DNA from: Crambe crambe
Taxonomy: Eukaryota > Porifera > Demospongiae > Poecilosclerida > Crambeidae
Direction of reading: 5' to 3'
Length of the DNA stretch: 64,000 bases
Assembly (NCBI GenBank): GCA_963924555.1
Contig: OZ004584.1
Span: 6,323,001 to 6,387,000 of the forward strand
The position numbers and the translations under genes are program-made. The notes beneath the pieces were generated by a model, which was not told the origin of the DNA, made no database searches, and saw nothing but the letters and a program-made list of their open reading frames with translations. Positions 31,790 to 41,481 of this stretch are shown here, in pieces (the first letter of the stretch is position 1; every line of letters starts with the position of its first letter).

Positions 31790-31910
31790 TGCTGCCTAAT
31801 AATATCCCTACATCACTGCCTCCCACCAAGCTGCTTTAATTCATGTCAGTGTAATAAAAGTGTTCTGCTTGGTTTAGGCAGTGATGTAGGGATTATTATT
31901 GAAGGCAGCA
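31790..31910. mobile_element. MITE with about 32-bp inverted repeats
   Basis: Starts TGCTGCCTAATAATATCCCT and ends with the near-exact reverse complement (GTAGGGATTATTATTGAAGG, CAGCA). It is about 121 bp long and non-coding. In the duplicate at 12471-12625 the two ends point the same way because one half was inverted. Confidence 0.75.
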
Positions 31911-31929
31911 TAATTTTGATGTTTGTTCA

Positions 31930-32540
31930 CAGAAACTGCTACAGGTAAAAGTACAGACTAACCCTACATGGCCTTTTTCCCCTTCACTTGTTTGTTTACT
32001 TTTTATATAACCCTTTACTTGCTGTATCAACTTATGCTTAGATACTTATTAATTTGCTGTGCACATGATCATAACAGATATGTGTGCAAATGATGTCATT
32101 AAAATGGTTGACATTGTATCGTTTATAACGAAAAGTCGTTTGACATGACTGACTGATTATTTTGGAGGAAATCTCTGTGGATAACGATGGTAAAAGCACA
32201 ATATGCAGTTATAACTGTACAAGTTGATATGAATTTGATTGTCGTAAGTGAAAGGATCATGAAGTTACAGCCATCAAAGAAGATGAATCTGATGATGATG
32301 AATGAATCATAAAAATTTTAGATTTAGACGGCAGCTGGTACCGATCGTTGACGCTGTTCTGGAGGAGTTTGAACAGACATATCATCTTCTGCATTGTTTT
32401 CCAGATGTAAGCAGTTTAGTCGAGCCTGTAGCAAGAATAGAAGAAATACAGAGAGTCTAGTTTGTACTGTTCTAATGAGAGAAGCCAAGCCCATTCCAGA
32501 CTAACCCTACATAGAGAGTGCTATTGCACTCTCTGGTAAT
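31930..32540. repeat. Second copy of the 12640-13255 element
   Basis: Same AGACTAACCCTACAT ends and the same AGAGAGTGC/GCACTCTCT hairpin at the right end. It travelled with the block duplication and is not an independent insertion. Confidence 0.55.
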
Positions 32541-32731
32541 AGTGTGTACAAATACAGCCTGGGTACACACCTTAAATAAGAGTGAGTGCGACCTATTCAT
32601 TATGTTTTCATAATCGTAATCATGAAAGTAGACACACATTCACTTATGGCTATAAAACTACTATAACACTACTAAAAGACATGTTTAAAAAACAAACAAT
32701 CATTCACTTGACAATGTAAACATTCATTCTT

Positions 32732-33655
32732 TACTGAATATACAGCTCTACAAGCTGGACAGGTATGTCTTCATCAGTACCATCTTTACAGATCAGGTCA
32801 TCAGTGGTGGACTGGGGTAGAGTCTTGGAGGGTTGTTGAACTGGCAGCAGGTACTGGAGGGACCACATCCCTGGCAATCCCAGAGAGGATCACCAGAGTA
32901 GAAGGTAGAGCTGGGAGATGTACTTTCATTGTTACCGTCGTTTCCCATGAAAGATGTTGGCTGCATAAAGTTATTACAACTTGTGAATGCACAAATTAAA
33001 GATTCGTATCTAGCATTGACAAAAGACCAGATGTGCTGTCGAGATTCAACACTGCCATGTGTGACATCCAAGCATACCAAATACTTCAACTGTAAGACTA
33101 TAATGTTTACTTTTTGTTCATTATTTAGTTATTGTTGGTTACAAGCAATTCATTGTGTGCATTTGTTACTTCTGTTGTGGTTATTGTAATTAGTACATTG
33201 GCTTGTGATTCTAACATCATTCCTACATGTATTCTTATCATTATGTCATCTCTAATTCTATTGGTCTGCTATATATATATCTCAATCCTATTGGCCATTC
33301 CTATCCTTAAATTCATATCTCCTTTCAGTTCTGTGTCTTGACTCACCTTCTACCTGTATGTAACTTCTAATTAACATTTTTATTGTTGCTACCGCTTGGA
33401 CATTAGAGGGTGGGCAAGTGCGCAAACTCACACCATGAGTGAGAGAGATACCATCCATATAGCTTCCATTGAACATGAGAAATAACCATCAGGATTGCCA
33501 TGTTGATAAGCTATTATACACGAATATAGGTCATCCCATAAGTGGAATAGAATATCGAATTGCAACCACAACTTCTGTTCTGTGTCCTTCAACATGTCCT
33601 TACAGGAGTAGAGATGGTGGTCCAGTTTCTGGGACAGACCTGGTTGGGGTCATAA
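32732..33655 (-). pseudogene. psi16: class A head remnant interrupted by a solo LTR
   Basis: Duplicate of psi6, with the same truncation at the DPNQVC position and the same R11-like head type (ESRQHIWSFVNARYES). Frameshifts near 32800 and 32940. It is split by the 373-bp insertion at 33060-33432. It keeps slightly more of the C-terminal coding than psi6. Confidence 0.85.
33060..33432. mobile_element. Probable solo LTR, 373 bp
   Basis: Begins TGTGACATCC and ends AACTCACA (TG...CA ends), and is flanked on both sides by CCATG. The duplicate psi6 has a single CCATG at 13765-13769, so the insertion boundaries are fixed by comparison. Inside are ATTGG boxes and a TATATATATA stretch near 33270, as in an LTR promoter. 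No internal retroelement genes are present, which fits LTR-LTR recombination. A short DNA element with a 5-bp target duplication is the alternative. Confidence 0.75.
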
Positions 33656-33804
33656 AATCAGTCATAAAATCAGTCCCTATAATATGTAAGTAAATTTTTC
33701 AAATAAATCAAATAAATTTGGAAATAGACACGAGACATACGTACTACGGCATTACAAATAGTTTGTGCCAAACTAGCACAAAGAAAGGACAGTCATGATT
33801 CAAA

Positions 33805-33805
<1 letters not shown>

Positions 33806-33843
<38 letters not shown>
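33806..33843. repeat. (CA)n microsatellite 3' of R17
   Basis: About 19 CA units at the conserved position downstream of a class A gene. Confidence 0.95.
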
Positions 33844-33845
<2 letters not shown>

Positions 33846-33865
33846 TGTAGTTATAAAACTGTCCA

Positions 33866-33871
33866 TTTATT
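33866..33871 (-). promoter_or_regulatory. AATAAA directly after the R17 stop codon
   Basis: TAGAATAAA on the minus strand, with no gap between stop and hexamer, as at psi7 and R23. Polyadenylation use is inferred. Confidence 0.5.
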
Positions 33872-35284
33872 CTACTGGACATACAGTTCCACAAACTGAA
33901 TAGGTATGTCTTCATCGTTAAAGTTTTTACAGATCCTGACCTCCAGGTCATCAGTGGTGGACTGAGGGAGGGTCTTGCAGAACCATGGAGGGTCGTTGAA
34001 CTGGCAGCAGGTGCTGGAGGGACCACATCCCTGGCCATCCCAGAGAGGGTCACCATCGTAGAATGTAGTTGTAGATGTTGTGTTAACATGGTTGCCAGAG
34101 TCACAGAAGTAGTCATCTCCAACAAAAGATGTAGAATGTGGCCAAGGATTGCTGCTACTGCATGTACAAATAGAGCCTGAAGAGATCACTTCTCCTCCAG
34201 AACTGACAAATGACCAGATGTGTTGTCGAGATCCATCACTGCCATGAGTCAGGGAGACACCATCAATGTAGACTCCATTGATGTCATTTCCAGTATTAAA
34301 AGCATCAGGTGAACCATGTTGATAAGCTATTATATGTCCACACACACGAGTATAGGTCATCCCATAAGTGGAATAGAACACTGAATTGCAACCTCCTCCA
34401 CTGGTCCGCCCCCTCCCACATGTCCTCATGGGGGAAGAGATGTATGTCCAGTTGCTGGGACAGACCTGGTTGGGGTCTGACATGTTGAGGAAGGCCACAC
34501 GAGTCCACCCACTTGGTCCATCACAACCACACTTCTTGTTAAAGTCACAGTACACACGTACAGCAGAGCCATTGGAGGACCTAATCCAGTAATGACCTGA
34601 TGGGGAGGAGGAATTAAATAACAAGATATGGGAACATGAAGAAGCAGGATTGATCGAGTTCCTTCCAAGCAGACTATACGACAATTGTCTCTGAAGCTCA
34701 ATGCGATCATTTAGAAAATTCTGTATCTGCACTATTCTTTCGACCTTAGATATGCTATAATTCAGAGAATTCTGAAGCTGCATTATATTTCCTTTCATTT
34801 CAGATATGCTACCATTCACAGAAGTTTCAAGTCCAGATATAGAATTCTGAAGCCTTCTTTCATATTCAGATATGCTACCATTCACAGAAGTTTCAAGTCC
34901 AGATATAGAATTCTGAAGCCGTGTTATTCTTCTTTCATATTCAGATATGCTACTATTCAGAGACTTTTCAAGTCCAGATATAGTGTTCTGAAGCTGCATT
35001 ATCATGTCCTCCATCTCAAGCTTAGCACTCTGATGATTGACTTGTGAAGAATTCCACACTGTAAGAGCCAAGCTAGCAAATGCTGCACTACCTACTAAGA
35101 TGAATCCAACTAGTGCACACATCCACAGCCAACTACAAACAGGCTTCTTCAACTTGGACTTATCTTGATGAGCTGCTGATGCAGACACACTTACTGGTGT
35201 AAACATCGATGGAATTTCATACTGCGAATTCCCTTCCACAGCTTCCTTGAGATTTGGCAATTCATAAATGTGCTCCTCTTGCAT
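33872..35284 (-). CDS. R17: class A receptor-like protein with a multi-module stalk, 470 aa
   Basis: Single exon, intact. The ATG at 35284 (MQEEHIYELP) is chosen because the seven further in-frame codons upstream start with TTG. Tail motifs Y7-ELP and Y22-EIP; membrane helix about 51-77; stalk about 80-205 with ISGLEKSLNSSISEYERR, two nearly identical ISGLETSVNGSISE modules (DNA copies at about 34800-34860 and 34866-34920) and an NDRIELQRQLSYSLLGR helix. The head is complete to DLEVRIC and FVELYVQ. Adjacent near-identical modules show recent tandem duplication within the stalk. Confidence 0.9.
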   Translation of the reverse strand: MQEEHIYELPNLKEAVEGNSQYEIPSMFTPVSVSASAAHQDKSKLKKPVCSWLWMCALVGFILVGSAAFASLALTVWNSSQVNHQSAKLEMEDMIMQLQNTISGLEKSLNSSISEYERRITRLQNSISGLETSVNGSISEYERRLQNSISGLETSVNGSISEMKGNIMQLQNSLNYSISKVERIVQIQNFLNDRIELQRQLSYSLLGRNSINPASSCSHILLFNSSSPSGHYWIRSSNGSAVRVYCDFNKKCGCDGPSGWTRVAFLNMSDPNQVCPSNWTYISSPMRTCGRGRTSGGGCNSVFYSTYGMTYTRVCGHIIAYQHGSPDAFNTGNDINGVYIDGVSLTHGSDGSRQHIWSFVSSGGEVISSGSICTCSSSNPWPHSTSFVGDDYFCDSGNHVNTTSTTTFYDGDPLWDGQGCGPSSTCCQFNDPPWFCKTLPQSTTDDLEVRICKNFNDEDIPIQFVELYVQ

Positions 35285-36222
35285 GGCTGAACTTGAAGAA
35301 GGCAATACACCTCGATCACGTCTTGATCTCTGTTATGCAGTGCAAGTAATGGAGATTTGTGGAGTTTCATAAGTACATCAGTGCTTACGTGTCTTAAACA
35401 AACTCTTTTAATGGTTGGCATAACTTACATCAACTAAACAAAGTTGGAACTCATCTTAAAACAGCAAGGGGCTAAGAAACAATTATTCTTTAGCTACCAC
35501 ATCCAAAAACATGATTGTGCAATCAGGAAAAAATACTAAATAAAACAGACAAATAGGGATGGCTGTGTGTAAAGTTCAAAAAATAAGAGAGCCTACCCCT
35601 TCTAATTTCAATAACCACACATTACGTATCCCTACTTCACTCCCACATGAATGCTCTCATGGATAGATAGAGTAAAGGTCTTTAGTACAGCTGCTATGCA
35701 TGTGCATACTGAAGAATTAAGCAACAATACATGGAAATAGGAACCAGTTATACCAAAGTTTCAATTTCGATAGCAGAATTAAGATAGTTGACATGGCATT
35801 AGAGGCAGACATGGCGATGGTTTATGATCGAATATTCCTGTTGTGCTTTATCCTTTCAAGCCACATACAACCAAGTATAGGACAAGCTCGGAATAGTAAA
35901 TGGTGAGGGCAGGATTGCTAGTGATCTATAAACTTCTTCCACAAAGGCTAGCAAGTGCTGTACTAAAGGATGAGTCCAACTAATAATGCACACATACACA
36001 AGTAGACACAAGTAGAGGGAAATTCATCTTTGGAGGTGGAGTTGATATATGCCCATTCTCCACACTGAGATTTTCACTCCAGCAAGTATTATTATTTTTT
36101 ACATAAGTAACTTTTCAAATAAATTCAGAAGTAGACACGAGACATGTGACATTATTAAAATGAACTACCAGATTCGAAGTCAAACACACAGATTAATATG
36201 TAGCTATTTAGTAAGTCATATT
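35285..36222. other. Intergenic: R17 5' flank and psi18 3' flank
   Basis: 35285-35480 is an R26-type 5' flank. 35700-36000 matches 36780-37030 and 2880-3030 in part. No coding sequence. Confidence 0.55.
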
Positions 36223-36378
36223 CTACTGGACATAAAGTTCCACAAGCTGAATAGGCATATCTTCATCATCAGCAGTTTTGCAGATCCTGACCTCCAGGTC
36301 ACCAGTGATGGACTGGGGGAGGGTCTTGCAGAACCATGGAGGGTTGTTGAACTGGCAGCAGGTGCTGGAGGGACCACA
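36223..36378 (-). pseudogene. psi18: last ~52 codons of a class A gene
   Basis: Encodes CGPSSTCCQFNNPPWFCKT, the DLEVRIC motif and LVELYVQ with a proper stop, all in frame. Everything upstream is lost at the junction at 36378, where an inverted intergenic segment begins. Confidence 0.85.
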
Positions 36379-36392
36379 CAGTAATAATTTGA

Positions 36393-36574
36393 TAAACAAC
36401 CTTTTAGCTAGATCATTATTCATTCACATTATTATTATAATCTTTCAAAGTTTATTAATCACTTGAAAGCGATTCTAACAGTCTTTACATTTATGGAGTT
36501 TCAATCCCAAGAGCAATTCACTTATGGTTCACTTCTACAGACGACTTCCAGAACTCACCTCTGATGACATGCTT
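36393..36574. repeat. Segment inverted relative to 46640-46815
   Basis: Reverse complement of the sequence at 46640-46815 and 61760-61930. Sequence from 36575 on is again collinear with 46820 on. It includes about 45 bases of class B exon 2 (LPELTSDD region) now pointing to the plus strand at 36530-36574. It lies exactly at the end of psi18. Confidence 0.8.
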
Positions 36575-37259
36575 AACTTATGTGTATCCTCTACATATTA
36601 TCATGAAGTGACATGTGTGATAAAGTGGAAGAGGCTAAGAATCAATCCATAGCTATGTAACAAAAAACTCAACAGATGAACCTTTGTTAACATTGGCAGA
36701 CAACACATGCATAAAAGTAGGACTTAATATCATGATACATGTTATACTGTTAAAGTTAGCCTGCAAAATGGAGTGTAACTACAAAGAGTTTTGGGGAAAA
36801 TTCTACTGGACAACAGTATAGCTTATGAGCAGCCCTACATATGCATTGAATTCTCAGGTCACTAGTTCTTTAGGCTCTGTTATGCATGTGCACTATGACT
36901 TCAAGCTATATAGGTGGAGTAGTAAGTGGTGAGGGCAGCATGGCCAGTGATCTATAAACTTCTATGAGAGGCTTCCAGCTCTAAAGGATGGGTCCAACTA
37001 ATAATGCACACATACACAACAACCATATGACAGGCTATAATGAGGGAGATTCTTCTTTGGAGGTGGAGCTGCCCATTCTCAACACTGAATCACTCCCATT
37101 TTCCACTCCATAATAAATGAACAGCAAGCAGCAAGTATACATTTCTTGGATCTTGCTACATAAGGAACTTTTCAAATAAATTCAAAAGTAGACGAGATAT
37201 AGTATGGCATTAGCTACTAAAATGAACTAGCACAAAGAAAGGACAGTCATGATTCAAAG

Positions 37260-37260
<1 letters not shown>

Positions 37261-37316
<56 letters not shown>
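37261..37316. repeat. (CA)n microsatellite, left part
   Basis: About 28 CA units, separated from a second CA run at 37966 by the inserted segment. Confidence 0.95.
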
Positions 37317-37317
<1 letters not shown>

Positions 37318-37965
37318 GCTACAACCAGATAATTTACACTACATACCACAAACTTATACATTATGCATGAAAATTAAATGACGTGCAGTAGAACACATGA
37401 TGACAGAAAAAAAGAAAAGACTGACATGAGAATCCTCAGCCATCAGGTACATAATCTAAGTCTATGTAGTACAACACACAATAACAACTACTCAGACTCA
37501 CATTTAGATAGAGAAAGTGTAGGCAACTAAGTAAACCCATAATCAAACCCTAAGAATCAACCAACATGGTAGCATGCACACCAAAAACCAACAGACTAAG
37601 TCACAAGACAGGATAAAACCGTCTTGAGAACTACAACATTCAAGTTCAAGAGGCGTATCCTACAATGACACAGTCCAAACTCCTGTGGGAGTGGTCCCGC
37701 CCTCTTTGTAGCTGGCCATAGGTCGGGAGACTAATGGGACCGAAACCAATGGTTCCTGATGACTGGATAAGAAGTTCTCAACGAAAAGAAAAACTCAAAC
37801 AACTCAGTAGAATCATCTCACAATCATACCATTTCAACATAAGTATAGTAATGGTCTTAAAGGGTTAGTTATTAAGTTAATTTGATAAAGCTCCCAATAG
37901 GTGACCTCTAACTGTGATAAATCAATGGACAAATGTCTTACCAAACTTTTTCTCTTATGATTCTA
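37317..37965. mobile_element. Unclassified ~650-bp element inside a CA microsatellite
   Basis: In R17 and R23 the 3' flank runs GATTCAA(A)TCACACAC... (CA)n ... TAGTTAT without interruption. Here and at 47546-48194 the CA run is split by this non-coding segment, which reads AAGCTACAACCAG at the left and ATGATTCTAA at the right. No open frame or clear terminal repeat. It was either inserted into the microsatellite or brought by recombination between CA tracts. Confidence 0.5.
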
Positions 37966-37991
37966 ACACACACACACACACACACACACAC
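37966..37991. repeat. (CA)n microsatellite, right part
   Basis: About 13 CA units directly 3' of psi19. Confidence 0.95.
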
Positions 37992-38032
37992 TAATATATA
38001 GTTATTAAACTTGTCAATTTGAGTAAGTCATA

Positions 38033-39150
38033 TTCTACTGGACATAAAGTTCCACAAGCTGAATAGGTATATCTTCATCATTAGCAGTTTTACAGATCCT
38101 GACCTCCAGGTCATTAGTGGTGGACTGGGGGAGGGTCTTGCAGAACCATGGAGGGTTGTTGAACTGGCAGCAGGTGCTAGAGCTGGCCATCCCAGAGAGG
38201 ATCACCATTGTAGAATGTAGATATAGAGGTTGTATGTATTAACATGGTTGCCAGAGTCACAGAAGTAGTCCTCTCCAACGAAAGATGTAGAATGTGGCAT
38301 AGGATTGCTACTACTGCATGCACAAATCTGGTGTTGTTTCTCCTCCAGCACTGACAAATGACTAGATGTGTTGTCAATGCCATGAGTCAGGGAGACACCA
38401 TCAAGATAAATTCCATTGATATCACTTCTAGTAGCATCAGGTGAGCCATGTTGATAAGCTATTATGCGTCCACACACACGAGTATAGGTCATTCCAAAAG
38501 TGGAATAGAATACTGAATTGCAACCTCTTCCATTGCTCAGTCCCCTCCCACATGTCCTCACAGGGGAAGAGATGTATGTCCAGTTGCTGAGACAGACCTG
38601 GTTGGGGTTTGACACAAGTCCACGTACTTAGTCCATCACAACCACACTGCCTGTTGAAGTCACAGTACACACGTACAGCAGAGCCATTGGAGGACTTGAT
38701 CCAGTAGTGACCTGATGGGGAGGAGGAATTAAATAACAAGATATGGAAACATGAAGAAGCAGGATTGATTGAGTTCCTTCCAAGCAGACTGTATAGTTCA
38801 ATATGATCATTTAGAGAATTTGGCATCTGCACTATTCTTTCAAGCTCAAATGCACTACCATTCAGAGAATTCTGAATCTGCAGTACTGTTCTTTTAAGAT
38901 CAGATATGCTACCATGCACAGAAACATCAAGCTGCATCATAACCGTCTGAAGCTTAGCACTCTGTTGATTGACTTGTGAAGAATTCCACACTGTAAGAGC
39001 CAAGCTGCACTACCTACTAAGATGAATCCAACCAGTGCACACATCATGCACGACCAACTACAAACAGGCTTCTTTTTCAACTTGGAGTTATCTGAATGAT
39101 GTGGACACACACTTGCTAGTGTAAAATTTGATGGAAGTTCATCATTAGAA
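38033..39150 (-). pseudogene. psi19: class A gene with several frameshifts
   Basis: All regions are present in order: C-terminal LVELYVQ-type end, head (FGMTYTRVCGRIIAYQHG at about 38450-38500), fibrinogen-like YWIKSSNGSAVRVYC, stalk, membrane segment MMCALVGFILVGSA. An 11-bp deletion near 38183 and losses near 38340 and 38610 (FLNMSDPNQ region) shift the frame, and the helix is cut at its extracellular end. The start codon region is lost. psi25 shares all these lesions. Confidence 0.88.
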
Positions 39151-39402
39151 GATAAAAACAGTTCACAAGGAATATTGTACAAACATGCCACTGCTTAGTG
39201 GGAATAAAAAGAAACAGTAACAGGTAGAAGTTATGTGATCATAAAAGGAAATCATAGTTGTAGTCACACCAGTTATTTGAAAGTACAAACCAAAGTACAG
39301 CGTGATGTGCCATATGTGACCTTAATTATTAAACATACAAGGTATGTGTGTGTGAAACTAAATTTGAAGTGTAATTCATTGACCACTGCCTTGTTTGAAT
39401 TT
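39151..39402. other. Intergenic spacer between psi19 and psi20
   Basis: Identical in content to 49405-49655. No feature recognised. Confidence 0.5.
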
Positions 39403-40962
39403 TCACTGAATGTAAATTTCAAATGCTTGAATCGCGACGTCTTCATCATTGTGAGGTTGGTCACAACACACTCTCATCTCTATGTCATCAGAGGTGAGTT
39501 CTGGAAGTTGTCTGTAGAACCATGGAGGAGTGCAGTCCACATTGGACTCACAGTCTTCCCCATCCCATAGAGGAGATGCCTCGTAACAGCCAGCATTTCC
39601 TGTGCTACGAACTCCATCACAAAAATAATTGTTTTGAACAAATGAAGGTCGATTAGAGTCACAGTGCTTCATATCTATGCACAATTGTAACACATTAATT
39701 ATAGTGTGAAGGAAAATATTGCGGTTTTCAGTAAATAAATTACTATTATGGTTTCTACTTTTCACCTACAAAAATTCCCCATGAGGTAGCTAGTGAATAA
39801 TTAACAATTTACCTGAATAGTAAGCAGCAAAAGTCCAAATGTGTTGCCTCAAGGGAGGCACTCCATGAGTCAGACTCACACCATCAACATAGTTGGAGTT
39901 TATATTGGCTGACATCCCTCTGTTATTGCCTCTAAATGCATCGACTGTCCTAAACTGAAAGGCTCTGATCATCCCACATACATGGGAATAGTGAAGACCA
40001 TGTGAAGTGTAACTATTTGAAGAACAACTTCCAGTTGGAGAGTTTGTACCAAGTTTACATGTTTGTTCAGAAGTGCAACTATCCCCCTGCCTGAGATCAC
40101 TGGGACATTGGCTACTGCTGTCTCTCATGTCCAGATCAGCCACTCTCATCCACCCTCCAGTGACTCCACCACACGACCTGGTCATGTCACAGTACACACG
40201 TATAACAGAGCCATTGGAGGACCTGATCCAGTAGTGACCTGATGGGGAGGAGGGATTCAACTGCAAGACATGTGAACAGGAGTCAGCAGGGTTCAATCGT
40301 AGTAGGATATCAATTTGTCCTGAAACACTTGCTTGAAGCTCATTGAGATTATTAACAGAAATTTGAAGCTGATTTATTCATCTTTCATATACAGATATGC
40401 TACCATTTACAGAAGTTTCAAGTCCAAATATAGAATTCTGAAGCTGCATTACTCTTTCTTCAAGTTCAGTAATATTAACATTCACAGAAGTATCAATAGA
40501 TATCTGAACCTGGTTTATTCTTCTTTCATATTCAGATATGCTACCATTGACAGAAAATTCAAGTCCAGATAGAGAATTCTGAAGCTGTGTTATTCTTCCT
40601 TCATATTCAGATATGCTACCATTCACAGAAATTTCAAGTTCAAATAGAGATTTCTGAAGCTGCGTTATCATGTGCTCCATCTCAAGCTTAGCACTCTGAT
40701 GGTTGACTTGTGAAGAATTCCACACTGTAAGAGCCAAGCTAGCAAATGCTGCACTACCTACTAAGATGAATCCAACTAGTGCACACATCCACAACCAACT
40801 ACAAACAGGCTTCTTCAACTTGGACTTAACTTGACGAGGAGCTGCTGATGCATACTCATTTCCTGAAGAACTATTAGATGGAATTTCATACTGAGAATTC
40901 ACATCACAGGATGCAACAGCTTCCTTGAAATTCGGTAACTCGTAACTGTGTTCTTCTTCCAT
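39403..40962 (-). pseudogene. psi20: class B gene with a single nonsense codon
   Basis: Exon 1 is 39813-40962 and exon 2 is 39403-39674; the splice sites match R26 (G|GTAAAT, GCATAG|AT) and the joined frame is 474 codons. The only lesion seen is TGA at 40378-40380 where R26 has AGA (Arg of YERRINQLQ, in the fourth stalk module). The tail (MEEEHSYELP, YEIP, with NSSSGNEYASAAPRQ) differs completely from R26, while stalk and head are nearly the same. A TATA box lies upstream. As it stands the product would be a 194-residue tail, membrane and partial stalk. Confidence 0.87.
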
Positions 40963-40999
40963 TGTTTAACTTGAAGAAAGAAATTCACAGTACACAACG

Positions 41000-41008
41000 T
41001 TTTATATA
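41000..41008 (-). promoter_or_regulatory. TATA box of psi20
   Basis: TATATAAAA on the minus strand, 38 bases upstream of the ATG at 40962, as at R11 and R14. Confidence 0.6.
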
Positions 41009-41062
41009 CACTACATTACTAAGTGGATTGCTCTCGGGACTGCATAAAACAATTATTATTAC

Positions 41063-41322
41063 AAGAAAAAACATTTATTCAATAAATGAAGTTGATGTAG
41101 GGATGACTAGTTAACTGGTCAAAAAGAGTTGGAACAAGAGCTCAATGGATGAGATTATGCATGGATGAAATCAAATGTGGGTACGTCACCTAGTGATCGC
41201 ACACGAATTCGACTTCATCCTTGCATAATCTCATCCATTCAGCTCTTATTCCCACTCTTTTTCGACCAATTAACTAGTCATCCCTACATCAACTTCATTT
41301 ATTGAATAAATGTTTTTTCTTT
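41063..41322. mobile_element. Fold-back MITE with about 108-bp arms
   Basis: The left arm begins AAGAAAAAACATTTATTC and contains GATGTAGGGATGACTAGTTA. The right arm is its reverse complement with a few mismatches and one 1-bp indel. About 40 bp of non-repeated centre. It interrupts a promoter flank that is continuous at 24340 and 29190. Non-coding. Confidence 0.8.
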
Positions 41323-41481
41323 ACTTGTTTCTGTTTAAAATGGGATTCTTTGCAGGAGGTCATTAGTGCTAAAATATCTCATTATAGCTTCTTGTTATGC
41401 CACTTCTTTCTGAAGGAGGTGGTCAGTGCTGTTATTATTATTGCGGGGGTTCATTCACCCACCCTTGGCAATGGTTCGTGC

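Larger units (their letters stand above)
30964..32731. other. Intergenic: duplicate of 11704-13457
   Basis: Collinear with 11704-13457 at high identity except for the 145-bp segment that is inverted in the other copy. Carries the intact MITE at 31790-31910 and a copy of the 12640-13255 element at 31930-32540. No gene. Confidence 0.65.
36575..38032. other. Intergenic: first copy of the 4-kb duplication, with a nested element
   Basis: Collinear with 46820-48289. Holds two CA microsatellites with a ~650-bp non-coding segment between them. No gene. Confidence 0.65.
40963..41481. other. Intergenic: psi20 promoter flank and a palindromic element
   Basis: The R11-type promoter flank runs to about 41060, where a long inverted repeat is inserted (41063-41322). 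The remaining ~150 bases up to psi21 debris are unique. No gene. Confidence 0.6.

Noticed and set aside
33132-33341. Hydrophobic plus-strand frame inside the 33060-33432 insertion
   Set aside because: It is T-rich LTR-like sequence read as a membrane protein. No homologue or start context.
35285-35305. Upstream extension of R17 (and R26) by seven codons
   Set aside because: The extension begins at TTG. All relatives start at the ATG of M-[EQ]-E-[EK]-H.
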